Shown here: positions 46,878 through 57,155 of the stretch, piece after piece
How the letters are laid out: each line of letters begins with the position of its first letter
Numbering within the stretch: the first letter of the stretch is position 1
NCBI GenBank assembly: GCA_018064805.1
Contig: JAGHUN010000031.1
Coordinates: 1-60,006 of the forward strand
Origin: Candidatus Colinaster scatohippi
GTDB taxonomy: Bacteria > Bacillota > Clostridia > Lachnospirales > Lachnospiraceae
Direction of reading: 5' to 3'
DNA length: 60,006 bases
Notes under the pieces: generated by a model
Database searches by the model: none
Told to the model about the DNA's origin: nothing
The model's input: the letters and a program-made list of their open reading frames with translations, nothing else
Position numbers and translations under genes: made by a program

Positions 46878-48627
46878 CTATACTATCCCTGTCTCTTAGT
46901 ACCGCTTTGTGATCGCTTATTTCATAGATAAAATCGCAATTACGGATTGTTGTTAATCTGTGAGCAATAATTATAAGAGTCTTCTTACCTGCAAGGGAAT
47001 TAATTGCCTCCATTACAGCAGTCTCCGTGTCACCATCAAGGGCGCTTGTTGCCTCATCAAGAACAAGTACATCCGGATTATTATACAAAGCCCTGGCAAT
47101 TCCAATTCTCTGTCTCTGTCCACCGGATATTCTTACTCCTCCTTCTCCAATATACGAATCCACACCGCTTTCAAGTGTATCAACAAAATCTTTTAGCTGG
47201 GCTTCCACCAACACCTGCTCAATTCTGTCATCATCTATTTCATCATCTGTGAGTCCATATGCAATATTATGTTTTATTGTATCATCCATTAGATATATAC
47301 TCTGCGGAATATATCCAAGCTTATTATGCCATTCCGGCATATAGTCAGTAATGTCCTGTCCGTCAACCCTGATACAACCCTTCTGCGGCACAAGAACTCC
47401 TAAAATAATATCTGCCATTGTTGTCTTACCTGCTCCGGATGGTCCGATAAACGCAACTGATTTATTTTTAGGAATTTCTATCGTAGCATCCGATAAAACA
47501 TCACTATCAACCTCCGGATAATGGAAGGATATGTTATCAACGACAACTCCCTTCTCAAAAGGAAGCGTCTTCATCTCTCTATTTCTTAGCTTTAATTCTG
47601 TCTGTCTGGCAATTTCCTCAACCTCTTTGATATCATTATATACCGCTGATACCGCTGAATGATTGAACATTATTCTACTTATATAGCCGGTAATTCTATT
47701 AAAGGCAGGAAGAAGTCTGAAGGCTGCTACCGAAAAAACAGATATAGTCGTAATGAAGTATGTTGAATCCACTCCACGAAGTAATTTAAGCGCAATTACT
47801 CCCAGTATACCTCCAATACAGAAAGTCTCCATTATGGGCTTTGGTAAATATGCAAAGGTCTGATATGTGCAGTGATTGTGTGAAAAATCAGTATATATCT
47901 CGTTGTATCTGTCCTCAAAGTAGCCCTGTCTTTCCATAATCATGGTCTCTTTTATACCGCCAAAGGACTGCAGAAGCCATTTACCCATATTTCCACGACA
48001 CTGTCTTATATGTTCACCTCTGGCATTCAAGTCCTTTTTAAGAGCACGCACAATGATTCCCAATGCAATTACAATTACTATACCCACAGCTATTGTAATT
48101 GTCTTATCTGTGATCATTAAATATACAAAAAGCATGCTACATACAATAATTTCAACTGATACCTGCATTACTGATAAAACAGTATCAAACAAGGCAGAAG
48201 TATCATCAGAAACGTTTCGCATAAGCTCTGCGCTATTATACTTTAAAAAGAAGGTATAGGGCTGCTTCATGTATAATTTAAGCATCCTATGAGCCAATAT
48301 ACGCTGGTTGTTATATGTAAATCTGTATATTGCATAATTCATTACAGCAAGATATACATTTTTAACAACATATACTATGACCAGTGCTATAGCCAGAATT
48401 GCCAGAAATGCGTTTGTTGATCCCACTCCCAGCTGATTATACAGTCTGCTCATCCACTCGCTCTTTTCAACTGCTCTTGGGTCAACTGTTACTTCAATAA
48501 ACGGAAGTATTGCCGTAATTCCAAGAAGCTCGAAAATTGCACCTATCATAATCATAAACGCAATCAGAAGTATTTTTATTTTCTGTTTTCTGTCAAAAAT
48601 ATAATTTATCTTTTTAAGATCACCCAT
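46870..48627 (-). CDS. ABC transporter, fused TM-NBD (PglK-like flippase)
   Basis: Walker A AFIGPSGAGKTTMAD, RISGGQRQRIGIARAL, LVLDEATSALD; YNSAELMRNVSDDTS. Confidence 0.9.
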   Translation of the reverse strand: MGDLKKINYIFDRKQKIKILLIAFMIMIGAIFELLGITAILPFIEVTVDPRAVEKSEWMSRLYNQLGVGSTNAFLAILAIALVIVYVVKNVYLAVMNYAIYRFTYNNQRILAHRMLKLYMKQPYTFFLKYNSAELMRNVSDDTSALFDTVLSVMQVSVEIIVCSMLFVYLMITDKTITIAVGIVIVIALGIIVRALKKDLNARGEHIRQCRGNMGKWLLQSFGGIKETMIMERQGYFEDRYNEIYTDFSHNHCTYQTFAYLPKPIMETFCIGGILGVIALKLLRGVDSTYFITTISVFSVAAFRLLPAFNRITGYISRIMFNHSAVSAVYNDIKEVEEIARQTELKLRNREMKTLPFEKGVVVDNISFHYPEVDSDVLSDATIEIPKNKSVAFIGPSGAGKTTMADIILGVLVPQKGCIRVDGQDITDYMPEWHNKLGYIPQSIYLMDDTIKHNIAYGLTDDEIDDDRIEQVLVEAQLKDFVDTLESGVDSYIGEGGVRISGGQRQRIGIARALYNNPDVLVLDEATSALDGDTETAVMEAINSLAGKKTLIIIAHRLTTIRNCDFIYEISDHKAVLRDRDSIDA

Positions 48628-48629
48628 TA

Positions 48630-50060
48630 TTACTTAGATCCTTTTCTCAAAAGTACTACGCCTATTGTCTGCAGCAATATCTTAAAATCAAGTGAAAGCG
48701 ACCAGTTGTCAATGTATTCAAGGTCAAGTTTAACGACATCATCAAAATTCGTAATATCACTTCGACCGCTCACCTGCCAAAGGCCTGTAAGCCCCGGAGT
48801 AATGCTGAGTCGTCTTCTGTAATGAAGACTGTACTGCTCAAATTCATCGACTGTTGGTGGTCTGGTACCTATCAGACTCATGTCACCCTTAAGTATATTA
48901 AAGAACTGCGGAAGCTCATCAAGACTGGTCTTACGAATAAATTTGCCCACCCGGGTAATTCTCGGATCATTCTCAAGCTTAAACATTGGACCATCCATTT
49001 CATTCCTGTCCACATATTCCTTAAGGCGCTCCTCAGCATCTTTATACATAGATCTGAATTTATACATCTTAAAGCGTCTGCCATTCTTACCGACTCTCAT
49101 CTGAGAAAAAATAATCGGTCCTCTGGAATCGATAGCAATCGCAAGTGCAATAAACGGGGTAAGTACAACGGTGATAATAATTCCAACAATTGCACCCATT
49201 ATATCGAATACTCTCTTTACCAGTCTTCTTCTGTAATCAATCACATTAGGGCTATAGGTTACAACTACATGTCCGGCAAATGAACCTACGCTCTGAGTAG
49301 CTACCGGTCTGCTTATATCAAGTACACTGAGATTGCAGCACACACCCATAGTCTCGAAATAATCCAGGTATTTTTCTATGACCTTTGAGTCTGAGTCCGG
49401 AAGATAAATAAATGCCTCATCCATTGCGATTGTTGCAAGCGCTGACTCTATTTCCTCACCACACTGAATTATATGAATTCCTTCATACTCTTCATAGTCC
49501 ACCTCATCAAGAAGCGCTATCTCCGTTATCTGATAACTCCACGCCTGATCGCCGCGAATATCTTCCATTACCTTAGTTAAAAAGCGACTTTCAGTTACCA
49601 CAAGCACCTTATCGGCACCATTACTTTTTCTATAAAAACGAACCATCAGCTTCTTGAAGAGAATATGCGATAAATATGTAAGTATATACAGAACGATACC
49701 GAATACACCAAAGAGTATACGCGACATCACATGACTCTGCTTAAAAATAAACACCGCAAACCCCAGTGAAATAAGCAGAATCACATCATACTTAAGAACC
49801 GCCATTAATTCATCAAAATATCCACGTTTAAAAATAAAATGATTCCAGTCAAGAAGCAGTGCATACATAACACAGAAAAGCACAAGCAACAGGCAAATCA
49901 GGCCGCCGTTCTGACCAAATTTATTCAGTGTTCCATACCTGACCATATAAGAAACAAGATATGAACACACCACAACCATCACATCAATGATTATCAGCGA
50001 ATAAGTCTGTATTAAGTTATTTTTTTTGTTAAACGGATTCACTAATATACCACCTGTCAA
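48630..50060 (-). CDS. Sugar transferase (polyprenyl-P phosphoglycosyltransferase, WbaP-like)
   Basis: RLVKRVFDIMGAIVGI...GPIIFSQMRVGKNGRRFKMYKFRSMYKDAEERL; DELPQFFNILKGDMSLIGTRPPTVDEFEQY; PGLTGLWQVSGRSDI. The true start may be a GTG just inside this ORF. Confidence 0.95.
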   Translation of the reverse strand: MTGGILVNPFNKKNNLIQTYSLIIIDVMVVVCSYLVSYMVRYGTLNKFGQNGGLICLLLVLFCVMYALLLDWNHFIFKRGYFDELMAVLKYDVILLISLGFAVFIFKQSHVMSRILFGVFGIVLYILTYLSHILFKKLMVRFYRKSNGADKVLVVTESRFLTKVMEDIRGDQAWSYQITEIALLDEVDYEEYEGIHIIQCGEEIESALATIAMDEAFIYLPDSDSKVIEKYLDYFETMGVCCNLSVLDISRPVATQSVGSFAGHVVVTYSPNVIDYRRRLVKRVFDIMGAIVGIIITVVLTPFIALAIAIDSRGPIIFSQMRVGKNGRRFKMYKFRSMYKDAEERLKEYVDRNEMDGPMFKLENDPRITRVGKFIRKTSLDELPQFFNILKGDMSLIGTRPPTVDEFEQYSLHYRRRLSITPGLTGLWQVSGRSDITNFDDVVKLDLEYIDNWSLSLDFKILLQTIGVVLLRKGSK

Positions 50061-51144
50061 ATAATAAAATATAGCTTAAGGTACATAATAAGGAGGCATT
50101 AATTATAAAGGTCGACTCCATAAACCAGACAAAAGTACAGGTAACTGCAAGAGTCATAAGTATTATGCTTCTTTCCTTATAAGCCTTTAATATAATCCAA
50201 TATATACTTCCAAGCATAAGAACAAGCATCACAATTCCATACAGGTAACCAAAGGATGCTATCCCATTATCAACCGCCTTCCCAAGTTCCCTTGGTCCCG
50301 GAAAAAGTCTCCAGTCCAAAAGATTGGCATAATCGTGACTCATATTAAGTCTCTGATTAAGAAAGCCATCGAGTTTTGCGCAAAAGCTGCTTTCAAAACA
50401 GCTATACCTGGCTCCTATAATTGAAACAACCGTACATGCAGTAACTGCAAAAGCCCCCAATATATATGGCAGCTTTGCCGCATTAAGCTTTTTAAAATAA
50501 TGACTAAATGCTGTCATAACAACAAGGATCGCAGTTGCTATAAGTCCCGTCTTAGATGCAGTAAGCAAATATAACAGAACATCCGCTACTAACAATATTA
50601 TGTAATGATATATTCCTCTTATACTCCTTCTGGCACAGATAAATAAAGCCGTAATATACCAGAACATACAGTGAATATTATTAGCATGATTAAAACCAAG
50701 ACACCATCGCTTCTCAATTCCATCACGGCCATAATCCTTAATTTCATATAGCCTTCCGTTAAGTCCCAGTGCTGCCATTCCAATAATAATTATTGTTCCA
50801 ACCAATGCTCCTATAAAGATAATATTGTATGATATTTCCCGTTTTACATCCTTGGATGCAATAATCATTACTGCAGCACGCAGTACATATTCATCACCCA
50901 TTGTAAAATAGGACACTGTACCAAGCAGGCCCAGTATTATAATTACAAGCCATTGCCTTTTAGTGTATTTGGTTGTTAATATCTTGCAGCCAAAAAGCAC
51001 AAATGCAAGTTGGGCGAATCTTCCGCGAAATGGAAGCGTAAATGATGACATATGATCTGTCATCATAATAGCCACCTCAATAACAATAGCTGCCACAAAT
51101 AAAATATTACCTAATTTTTCCCTGTTTTTAATCAATTGCATCAA
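50029..51144 (-). CDS. O-antigen polymerase (Wzy)-like membrane protein
   Basis: About 10 hydrophobic segments; LGFNHANNIHCMFWYITALFIC and TASKTGLIATAILVV fit Wzy-like proteins. Confidence 0.65.
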   Translation of the reverse strand: MMQLIKNREKLGNILFVAAIVIEVAIMMTDHMSSFTLPFRGRFAQLAFVLFGCKILTTKYTKRQWLVIIILGLLGTVSYFTMGDEYVLRAAVMIIASKDVKREISYNIIFIGALVGTIIIIGMAALGLNGRLYEIKDYGRDGIEKRWCLGFNHANNIHCMFWYITALFICARRSIRGIYHYIILLVADVLLYLLTASKTGLIATAILVVMTAFSHYFKKLNAAKLPYILGAFAVTACTVVSIIGARYSCFESSFCAKLDGFLNQRLNMSHDYANLLDWRLFPGPRELGKAVDNGIASFGYLYGIVMLVLMLGSIYWIILKAYKERSIILMTLAVTCTFVWFMESTFIINASLLCTLSYILLFDRWYISESV

Positions 51145-51882
51145 TTAATTCCCCGGATAGACATTAACCCCATTATACTTATCTGTCTCTTCATTCAGAA
51201 TATCATCTATAATGACATTCAGCTCTTCAACTGTATAATTACGCCCATTTTTGCTATTGGCAGCATTTAGGGCCACAATCTTCTCATCTACATTTGTTAG
51301 TAGCTTTGTTTCCATCATTGCCGGTGAAATACCTGTAATATATACATTTTTTCCCGAATACTCCAAGGACGCACTCTTTGTCAGTCCCCATAAGGCATTT
51401 TTTACAACTGCATATTCTGCCATATATTTAGGAGGATTTTCACAAACAACAGAAGAAAGCATAACCGCAATTCTTCCATATTTTCTTTTTGCCATATCAG
51501 GAAGAAAGGCGCTAAGCACTCTTCCCAGTGAGGTTACCTGAATATTAAAATCCTCAGCCACACCCATCCAGTCTGCATCCTTTATCTTACGATAATTAAG
51601 CTTTGCTGCCGGAAGATGCAGAATTCTGTCAGGACACTCAATTTCTGCCCTTATATATGAAATAAGTGATACTATATCATCGCTTCTGCTTAAATCTGCC
51701 CTAATAAGCTTAAGGTCAAAACCGGTTTCCTTTGCATGAACTGATAGTTCCTCAAGTTCATCACTCATAGTTCTGTACTGGGCAATTACCCCGGCATTGG
51801 CACCGAAATTCACCAGATGATTTATATATGCAATTCCTACATCCGAAGATGCACCCAAAATAAGATATCTAAGCTTATCCAT
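51145..51882 (-). CDS. Short-chain dehydrogenase/reductase
   Basis: LRYLILGASSDVGIAYINHLV; YAVVKNALWGLTKSASLEYSGKNVYITGISPAMMETKL. Confidence 0.8.
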   Translation of the reverse strand: MDKLRYLILGASSDVGIAYINHLVNFGANAGVIAQYRTMSDELEELSVHAKETGFDLKLIRADLSRSDDIVSLISYIRAEIECPDRILHLPAAKLNYRKIKDADWMGVAEDFNIQVTSLGRVLSAFLPDMAKRKYGRIAVMLSSVVCENPPKYMAEYAVVKNALWGLTKSASLEYSGKNVYITGISPAMMETKLLTNVDEKIVALNAANSKNGRNYTVEELNVIIDDILNEETDKYNGVNVYPGN

Positions 51883-51939
51883 TTTGTTACCTCTGTTGCC
51901 TCGACCGGATTGAATTGTCCGGCTTCCTATGCCATCCTG

Positions 51940-52371
51940 CTAGATTACACCGATCTGCATCTTTCCTCTGACAACCTTTTTGCCATCCTGATTAAGAATC
52001 TGGACTTTAACATCAAGCACATTAAAATTATCGTTCTTCTCTACTATCTCACCAAGCACAGTAAGACTGTCTCCCACATATACCGGATTCTTAAATATTG
52101 TCTCCACACTATGAATCAGACTTTTTTCTCCCGGAAGATACATTCCGGCAAGTGTTGACAAAAAAGAAGATGTAAGCATTCCGTAACAGATTCTGTCATT
52201 ATATCCTTTTGCCTTCGCATATTCAGCATCTGTATGCATCGGATTAATATCTCCCGTGATATCACGGAACTTATCAAGCATTTCCGCTGTCACCTTTACT
52301 TCAAACTTCTCTATCTGTCCCTTTTGTAATTCCTCATAGCTATATGTATTCATACTTCCTCCGGAATTCAT
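51940..52371 (-). CDS. MaoC-like hotdog-fold dehydratase
   Basis: FRDITGDINPMHTDAEYAKAKGYNDRICYGMLTSSFLSTLAGMYLPG (D..P.H motif). Confidence 0.9.
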   Translation of the reverse strand: MNSGGSMNTYSYEELQKGQIEKFEVKVTAEMLDKFRDITGDINPMHTDAEYAKAKGYNDRICYGMLTSSFLSTLAGMYLPGEKSLIHSVETIFKNPVYVGDSLTVLGEIVEKNDNFNVLDVKVQILNQDGKKVVRGKMQIGVI

Positions 52372-52431
52372 TAAAAGCTGTTGCCGGACCTACTATAGAA
52401 GTCCCTATACAATAATATTCATTAAGGCAAC

Positions 52432-54399
52432 TTAGTCCCACACCGAACCATAGTATTCGTTTTCATGATTAGCATCAATACACTTCATAATTGTATCAAA
52501 GAACATGTCATGGCTTGTCTCTTTTGAATCTATTGCCATACTGTCCTTAACTGCCCCTTTTTCCTTAATAAAGAATATAGGATTACTCTTATCTGCATTA
52601 CAGGTCTCCCCTGCTGCCGTGAGGGCATCTACCTGCCCCGGATTAAGTCCATGGTCAGCCATAATAATTATTGTTGTATTATCATAGACACCCATTTCCT
52701 TAAGTCTTTCAATATAATCATATACTGTCAAAAGGCAACCTCTGAACTGAGCCCTTGGATTACATGAAGAATAGTTCATTTCATTATTTTCAGTCAGGTA
52801 ATATGGTGCATGAGCTCCATACAAATGGTAGAATCTGAATGCTTTATAATCATTCCTAATATCCAGCCCGTTCTCTTTTATCAGCTTATCGACAATATCA
52901 TCTGTACCCATTCTGTATATATTGGTTTCCGCAATCGCATCAAAAAGATCGAATACCTCATATCGGTACATTCCCTTAAGCGCAAAAGGCATATTCTTAT
53001 ATCTCATGGCATTTGCAAAAGCTGCCATTGTCTTCTCTGCATCAAGAATACAGTAGCCGTCATCTGTATAATTACTTACGATTCCTTCTTCAATATTCTT
53101 AATATACTTTCTTTCAGTAAGAATATTAATATCATAGCCTGCATTCCGGATATCACTAAGGAAATGACTATCCTCATACCAGACTTCTGTTTCGGACTTA
53201 TCAGTAACCTCCAGACTATCTGCCTTAGGAGCGTTTAACAAATACGGAAGACTGAAATCGGTATAATAATATCTGCTTTCCATATTGTTGTAATATGTAA
53301 AGTCCTTAAGAGGTGCAAGATATTCCGGCTCATCTTCAAGTACCATATCAATAAATTGAGTATCATATGCATCTAATAAGAAAACAGCCACATTTTCATC
53401 AGATGAAACGGTAAAGGAATCCTTTTCTGTAATCTGCATTGTTCTGGCACTTGTAACATCCGTCGTAAGGAAAATAAAAACAAGTGTAAACAACTGAATA
53501 AGTACAATATATCCTGCAGCGCCGATAAAAATCTTATTCCATATCTTAACCTTAACGACAACGACAGTAAGCACTGCCACAAGCACTATCCAGATTATAA
53601 TATTAATAACTATTTTTCCCGTGCTCCATATCTGCTCACTACCATCAAGAGAGGTCATCTTTCCGTTCAGTATAAATGATTGAACATATCCGATTATTCC
53701 ATATGCTCCAACCATCAAAACATATATTTTATAGACGATTTTCGGCACGAACTCAGTAACAAGTACCGTTACGGCGACTACAAAAATCAGACTTCCTGCA
53801 ATGAGCAACGGATAAAAGTCAGCAAAACCATACAGAAAATCATCTGCATTGTAGGCATATAGCTCAAGTGGACCCACGATGTAGTACAATATCGCAAAGA
53901 GCAAAAGCTGTGACGCCGTAAGAATATACCGCATCCTTTTATCAGTATTTTCAACTTCCTTTTTTAGTATAAGAGTTACTACCGCCGCTATAGCAGCGGC
54001 AATACCGAGACAAATTACAATCCTCATTTGGAGCTGTGTAACCAGAACTACATATAAGGATGCCGCCACTGCAAAATATCCCGCCCAATAATTGACAAAT
54101 CTGTCATATTTTTCCTTGATAAGGAGGGACAAAACCGTATTACCGGCATACACTGCAAGCAGAAGCACCGTCACCTTAATATAGCCTCTCAGTTCCTTAC
54201 CAAAAAAGGTATAGCTCACAAAATTATATCCACTGCCCGATAATGTTCTGACTACAGATACAACCCAATAAAACAGAGCACCATAGACAAATGTAGAAGT
54301 CAACATATTAACTTTTTTCTTAAAAACATATCTGTCTGCAAGTGTTGCTACAATTGCAATCAAAATTATCAGGCCATATATTTTCAAAAAAGTACTCAT
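52432..54399 (-). CDS. Membrane-anchored sulfatase/LTA-synthase-superfamily protein
   Basis: N-terminal TM helices, then ENVAVFLLDAYDTQFID, YHLYGAHAPYYL, YDNTTIIIMADHGLNPG. Confidence 0.75.
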   Translation of the reverse strand: MSTFLKIYGLIILIAIVATLADRYVFKKKVNMLTSTFVYGALFYWVVSVVRTLSGSGYNFVSYTFFGKELRGYIKVTVLLLAVYAGNTVLSLLIKEKYDRFVNYWAGYFAVAASLYVVLVTQLQMRIVICLGIAAAIAAVVTLILKKEVENTDKRMRYILTASQLLLFAILYYIVGPLELYAYNADDFLYGFADFYPLLIAGSLIFVVAVTVLVTEFVPKIVYKIYVLMVGAYGIIGYVQSFILNGKMTSLDGSEQIWSTGKIVINIIIWIVLVAVLTVVVVKVKIWNKIFIGAAGYIVLIQLFTLVFIFLTTDVTSARTMQITEKDSFTVSSDENVAVFLLDAYDTQFIDMVLEDEPEYLAPLKDFTYYNNMESRYYYTDFSLPYLLNAPKADSLEVTDKSETEVWYEDSHFLSDIRNAGYDINILTERKYIKNIEEGIVSNYTDDGYCILDAEKTMAAFANAMRYKNMPFALKGMYRYEVFDLFDAIAETNIYRMGTDDIVDKLIKENGLDIRNDYKAFRFYHLYGAHAPYYLTENNEMNYSSCNPRAQFRGCLLTVYDYIERLKEMGVYDNTTIIIMADHGLNPGQVDALTAAGETCNADKSNPIFFIKEKGAVKDSMAIDSKETSHDMFFDTIMKCIDANHENEYYGSVWD

Positions 54400-56081
54400 T
54401 TGCTTTTATCCCTTTTCCTTTTCAGATAGGCTGTTGCAATATCTGCCAAATAGAACAGGCCGAGAGCCTCCACAATTTCAATAAAAATCACTGCGCCACC
54501 ACTGTAATCATAGACCTTGTACACAGTGAGGAAGTTACAGAACCACATCACGGCAAATATCACAAGGGCTGCACTTAATAGCATTCCTGCGATAAGCAGA
54601 AGCATCCAGCCATCATTATTCGGTTTCTTTTTTACAGTATTAGCAATATATCTTATTAACAGAAGTACACACCCTACCACCGAAAGCAGTAGCAGCGGTA
54701 TTCCGGTCATTGAATATATATGCGTTACAAGATTAGCCAGATTAACTGTTTTCTCATATTTTTGCAGTTCAGCTTCTGTAGAAGACTCGCTAATATACCC
54801 TGCTCCCGACAGCTTATGCATTCTTTCAATCTGCTCCATAGAGCCGGTAGACGAAGCTGTAGTTGCTACATTCGTTCTATAAGTTAACAAGGCTAGCAAA
54901 ACCTCACGGGCATTGCCCATATAGTATTCCTTCATCTCAGACAGGGTAAATCCCCTTGCTATTCCTGACAGATAAACAGACTCACTATCCTTAGTCAGTC
55001 GCCCTTCAGCATAGGCTTCAGACAGTTCTTTATGAACCTGCTCCCAATATGAATCCCATGCGGCAGCACCACCATCATACAGACCATGCGCATATGCTGC
55101 TTCTCTCAGAGCCCAAATAATATAATCCCCATGTACCTCGCCATCTTCTTTAAGTCTGACATCGCAGGACATATCAATCTCATAGGCCATTTGTCTGAAA
55201 GTATCACTCTCTGCCATAACTCTGTGAAGCGCTTCCTGGGTAACCCAGGCTTTGCCATCAGATGCATTTTCCACCTTCATTATGTCGGTAATAACAGCCT
55301 CAAAATAGGTATCCTCTCTGTCATTATTAACAGCAAGACCATAATACTTATTATTGATACTCTTATATGCCATCATGCTTATAAAAAGCACCACAAACGG
55401 AATTACATAACAGCATATTCTTTTTATCAGCAAAACGCCCCTTTTATTCGCGATAAGACATCTTACAAATGTACAGATAAGTCCTGCTATCACAAAGGGC
55501 ATAATCCATATCGAATCCTCCTTCAGATACCAGAATATTGGCAGCGTCACAGAAAGCAATACCGAGTAACCCGTTGTTTTAGCCGGATTATCATAATTGC
55601 CAAACATTCCTATTACGGCAGCAATAACAAATATCGCAAATATGATTATATATCCACCTCTGTATAGCTTCTGTACATTTTCCTCATGAAGCATTACAGG
55701 TGAATAAAGCATAAATATATAAAACAAAGCAGTCCAGATTCTGTTCCTGATTAGCTTATTCATTGCAAGTGCAAGAAGCAACACGGCTGCTATATACAAA
55801 AGATTAAGCATAAACGGATAAGACAATCCACTTATATGGCTAAAGCATAACAATATAGGAAACGAAGCATTCTTAATAAGTGACTTATATGTAAAGTCCC
55901 CCAGCCAGTTGCCCGAAATAATACCCTCCGCATATTCTGTCATCATAAAATCATCATATTTTGCTTCACCAAGCAAAACCATCGGAAGGAAAAGACCAAT
56001 AAGCAATCTGACTATTGTCGCTGCAATAATGATTGCTACCAGTATGATTTTTATTTGTCTGCCTCTTTTTTCCTTATCCAT
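54396..56081 (-). CDS. Polytopic GT-C-like membrane protein
   Basis: 561 aa, multiple TM segments; MVLLGEAKYDDFMMTEYAEGIISGNWLGDFTYKSLIKNASFP loop after TM1. Confidence 0.55.
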   Translation of the reverse strand: MDKEKRGRQIKIILVAIIIAATIVRLLIGLFLPMVLLGEAKYDDFMMTEYAEGIISGNWLGDFTYKSLIKNASFPILLCFSHISGLSYPFMLNLLYIAAVLLLALAMNKLIRNRIWTALFYIFMLYSPVMLHEENVQKLYRGGYIIIFAIFVIAAVIGMFGNYDNPAKTTGYSVLLSVTLPIFWYLKEDSIWIMPFVIAGLICTFVRCLIANKRGVLLIKRICCYVIPFVVLFISMMAYKSINNKYYGLAVNNDREDTYFEAVITDIMKVENASDGKAWVTQEALHRVMAESDTFRQMAYEIDMSCDVRLKEDGEVHGDYIIWALREAAYAHGLYDGGAAAWDSYWEQVHKELSEAYAEGRLTKDSESVYLSGIARGFTLSEMKEYYMGNAREVLLALLTYRTNVATTASSTGSMEQIERMHKLSGAGYISESSTEAELQKYEKTVNLANLVTHIYSMTGIPLLLLSVVGCVLLLIRYIANTVKKKPNNDGWMLLLIAGMLLSAALVIFAVMWFCNFLTVYKVYDYSGGAVIFIEIVEALGLFYLADIATAYLKRKRDKSK

Positions 56082-56088
56082 CAGTATC

Positions 56089-57144
56089 CTAATAACTATC
56101 TACATATACAGCATTATTTGTTGCATCCTCCCAGGCTCTTACAAAGCTCTCATAAGCCTCCTGCCAGTCCGACTCACTTTCATTTGAGAGAGATGTATCA
56201 ATACTGTAATTCGAATTAATATAATCAGCGATTGCCAGTGTACACTTGTAACTTCCATAGGTGTTGGTATGGCTGCCATCCTTCAAATCTCTGTCAAAAT
56301 CAAAGCCATAATCCTCCGGTCTTGAATACATATCATAGAAATCATACCCATACTCATTTACAACCGAACCTATATAGTGCATATTGCCGAAGTAGTGTGC
56401 TCTGATAAACTGCGGCGTAGCCACGAACAGGGCAGGAATATTATTCTGCTTAAGATATGAAAGCAGATCTCTGAGTACCTCTTCCTGCTCAGTACTTATT
56501 GCCTCCATATAATCATACATATCAGGATCAATTTCCGGTAAGCCTTTTGAAAGCTCCATATATTCGTTTGAGAAAACAGCTCCCTTGTCGGTGTTCTTCA
56601 CTGCATAATTAAACTTTTTAAGTTCATTGGCATCAGCAAACATCTGCCAGTTTGAGTGGAATTTGATTATGTCAAAATAATAGGTATAGCGTTCTTTTTT
56701 ATCATTAACAAGTGCGTTAATTGTCCTGATTCTGTTCGGTGACTGACGCATATTATCAGTTACCTCTCTAATATGTGCCAGGTCCTCCTCCTGCTCCTTC
56801 AAATCCTCTGCAAACATCCTGACTTCAATCACAAAAAGCTGTGGCTTCTGTCTGCCGTAAGCCTCCTTAACCAGATGCTTAATGGACTTTGTCGGCTGAC
56901 TATTGCTCGATAATGGATAAGAAGTTATCCCCGTCTCATGCCACAATAACCCCGGTGAAAAAGAGGCACCTACCGGACTTGCACCTACATAAATTACATC
57001 TATTGAATTTTTATCTTCTGCATAATAGCCCGCAAATCTGTCTTTTACTTCGCCATTTGTACGCACAATATATGTGGAACAACTAAGCAGTATGAAGACA
57101 ATGCACAGGAATATTATTCCCTGAAAAAACTGTTTCTTATTCAC
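56089..57144 (-). CDS. Membrane-anchored SGNH/DltD-like esterase-fold partner of MBOAT
   Basis: N-terminal TM; VIYVGASPVGASFSPGLLWHETG (Ser block); DLKDGSHTNTYGSYKCTLAIADYI (DxxH block). Confidence 0.7.
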   Translation of the reverse strand: MNKKQFFQGIIFLCIVFILLSCSTYIVRTNGEVKDRFAGYYAEDKNSIDVIYVGASPVGASFSPGLLWHETGITSYPLSSNSQPTKSIKHLVKEAYGRQKPQLFVIEVRMFAEDLKEQEEDLAHIREVTDNMRQSPNRIRTINALVNDKKERYTYYFDIIKFHSNWQMFADANELKKFNYAVKNTDKGAVFSNEYMELSKGLPEIDPDMYDYMEAISTEQEEVLRDLLSYLKQNNIPALFVATPQFIRAHYFGNMHYIGSVVNEYGYDFYDMYSRPEDYGFDFDRDLKDGSHTNTYGSYKCTLAIADYINSNYSIDTSLSNESESDWQEAYESFVRAWEDATNNAVYVDSY

Positions 57145-57155
57145 TTCATATCTCC

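Noticed and set aside
51883-51939. CCGGA...TCCGG inverted repeat between the MaoC and SDR genes, considered as a terminator
   Set aside because: Only a 5-6 bp stem and no following U-tract on the minus strand.
52372-52431. Nested inverted repeats (GTTGCC...GGCAAC) upstream of the MaoC gene, considered as a promoter/leader
   Set aside because: No convincing -35/-10 pair and imperfect inner stem; insufficient to call.
55086-55667. Plus-strand ORF of 193 aa
   Set aside because: Antisense to the GT-C-like gene 54396-56081; no recognisable motif.
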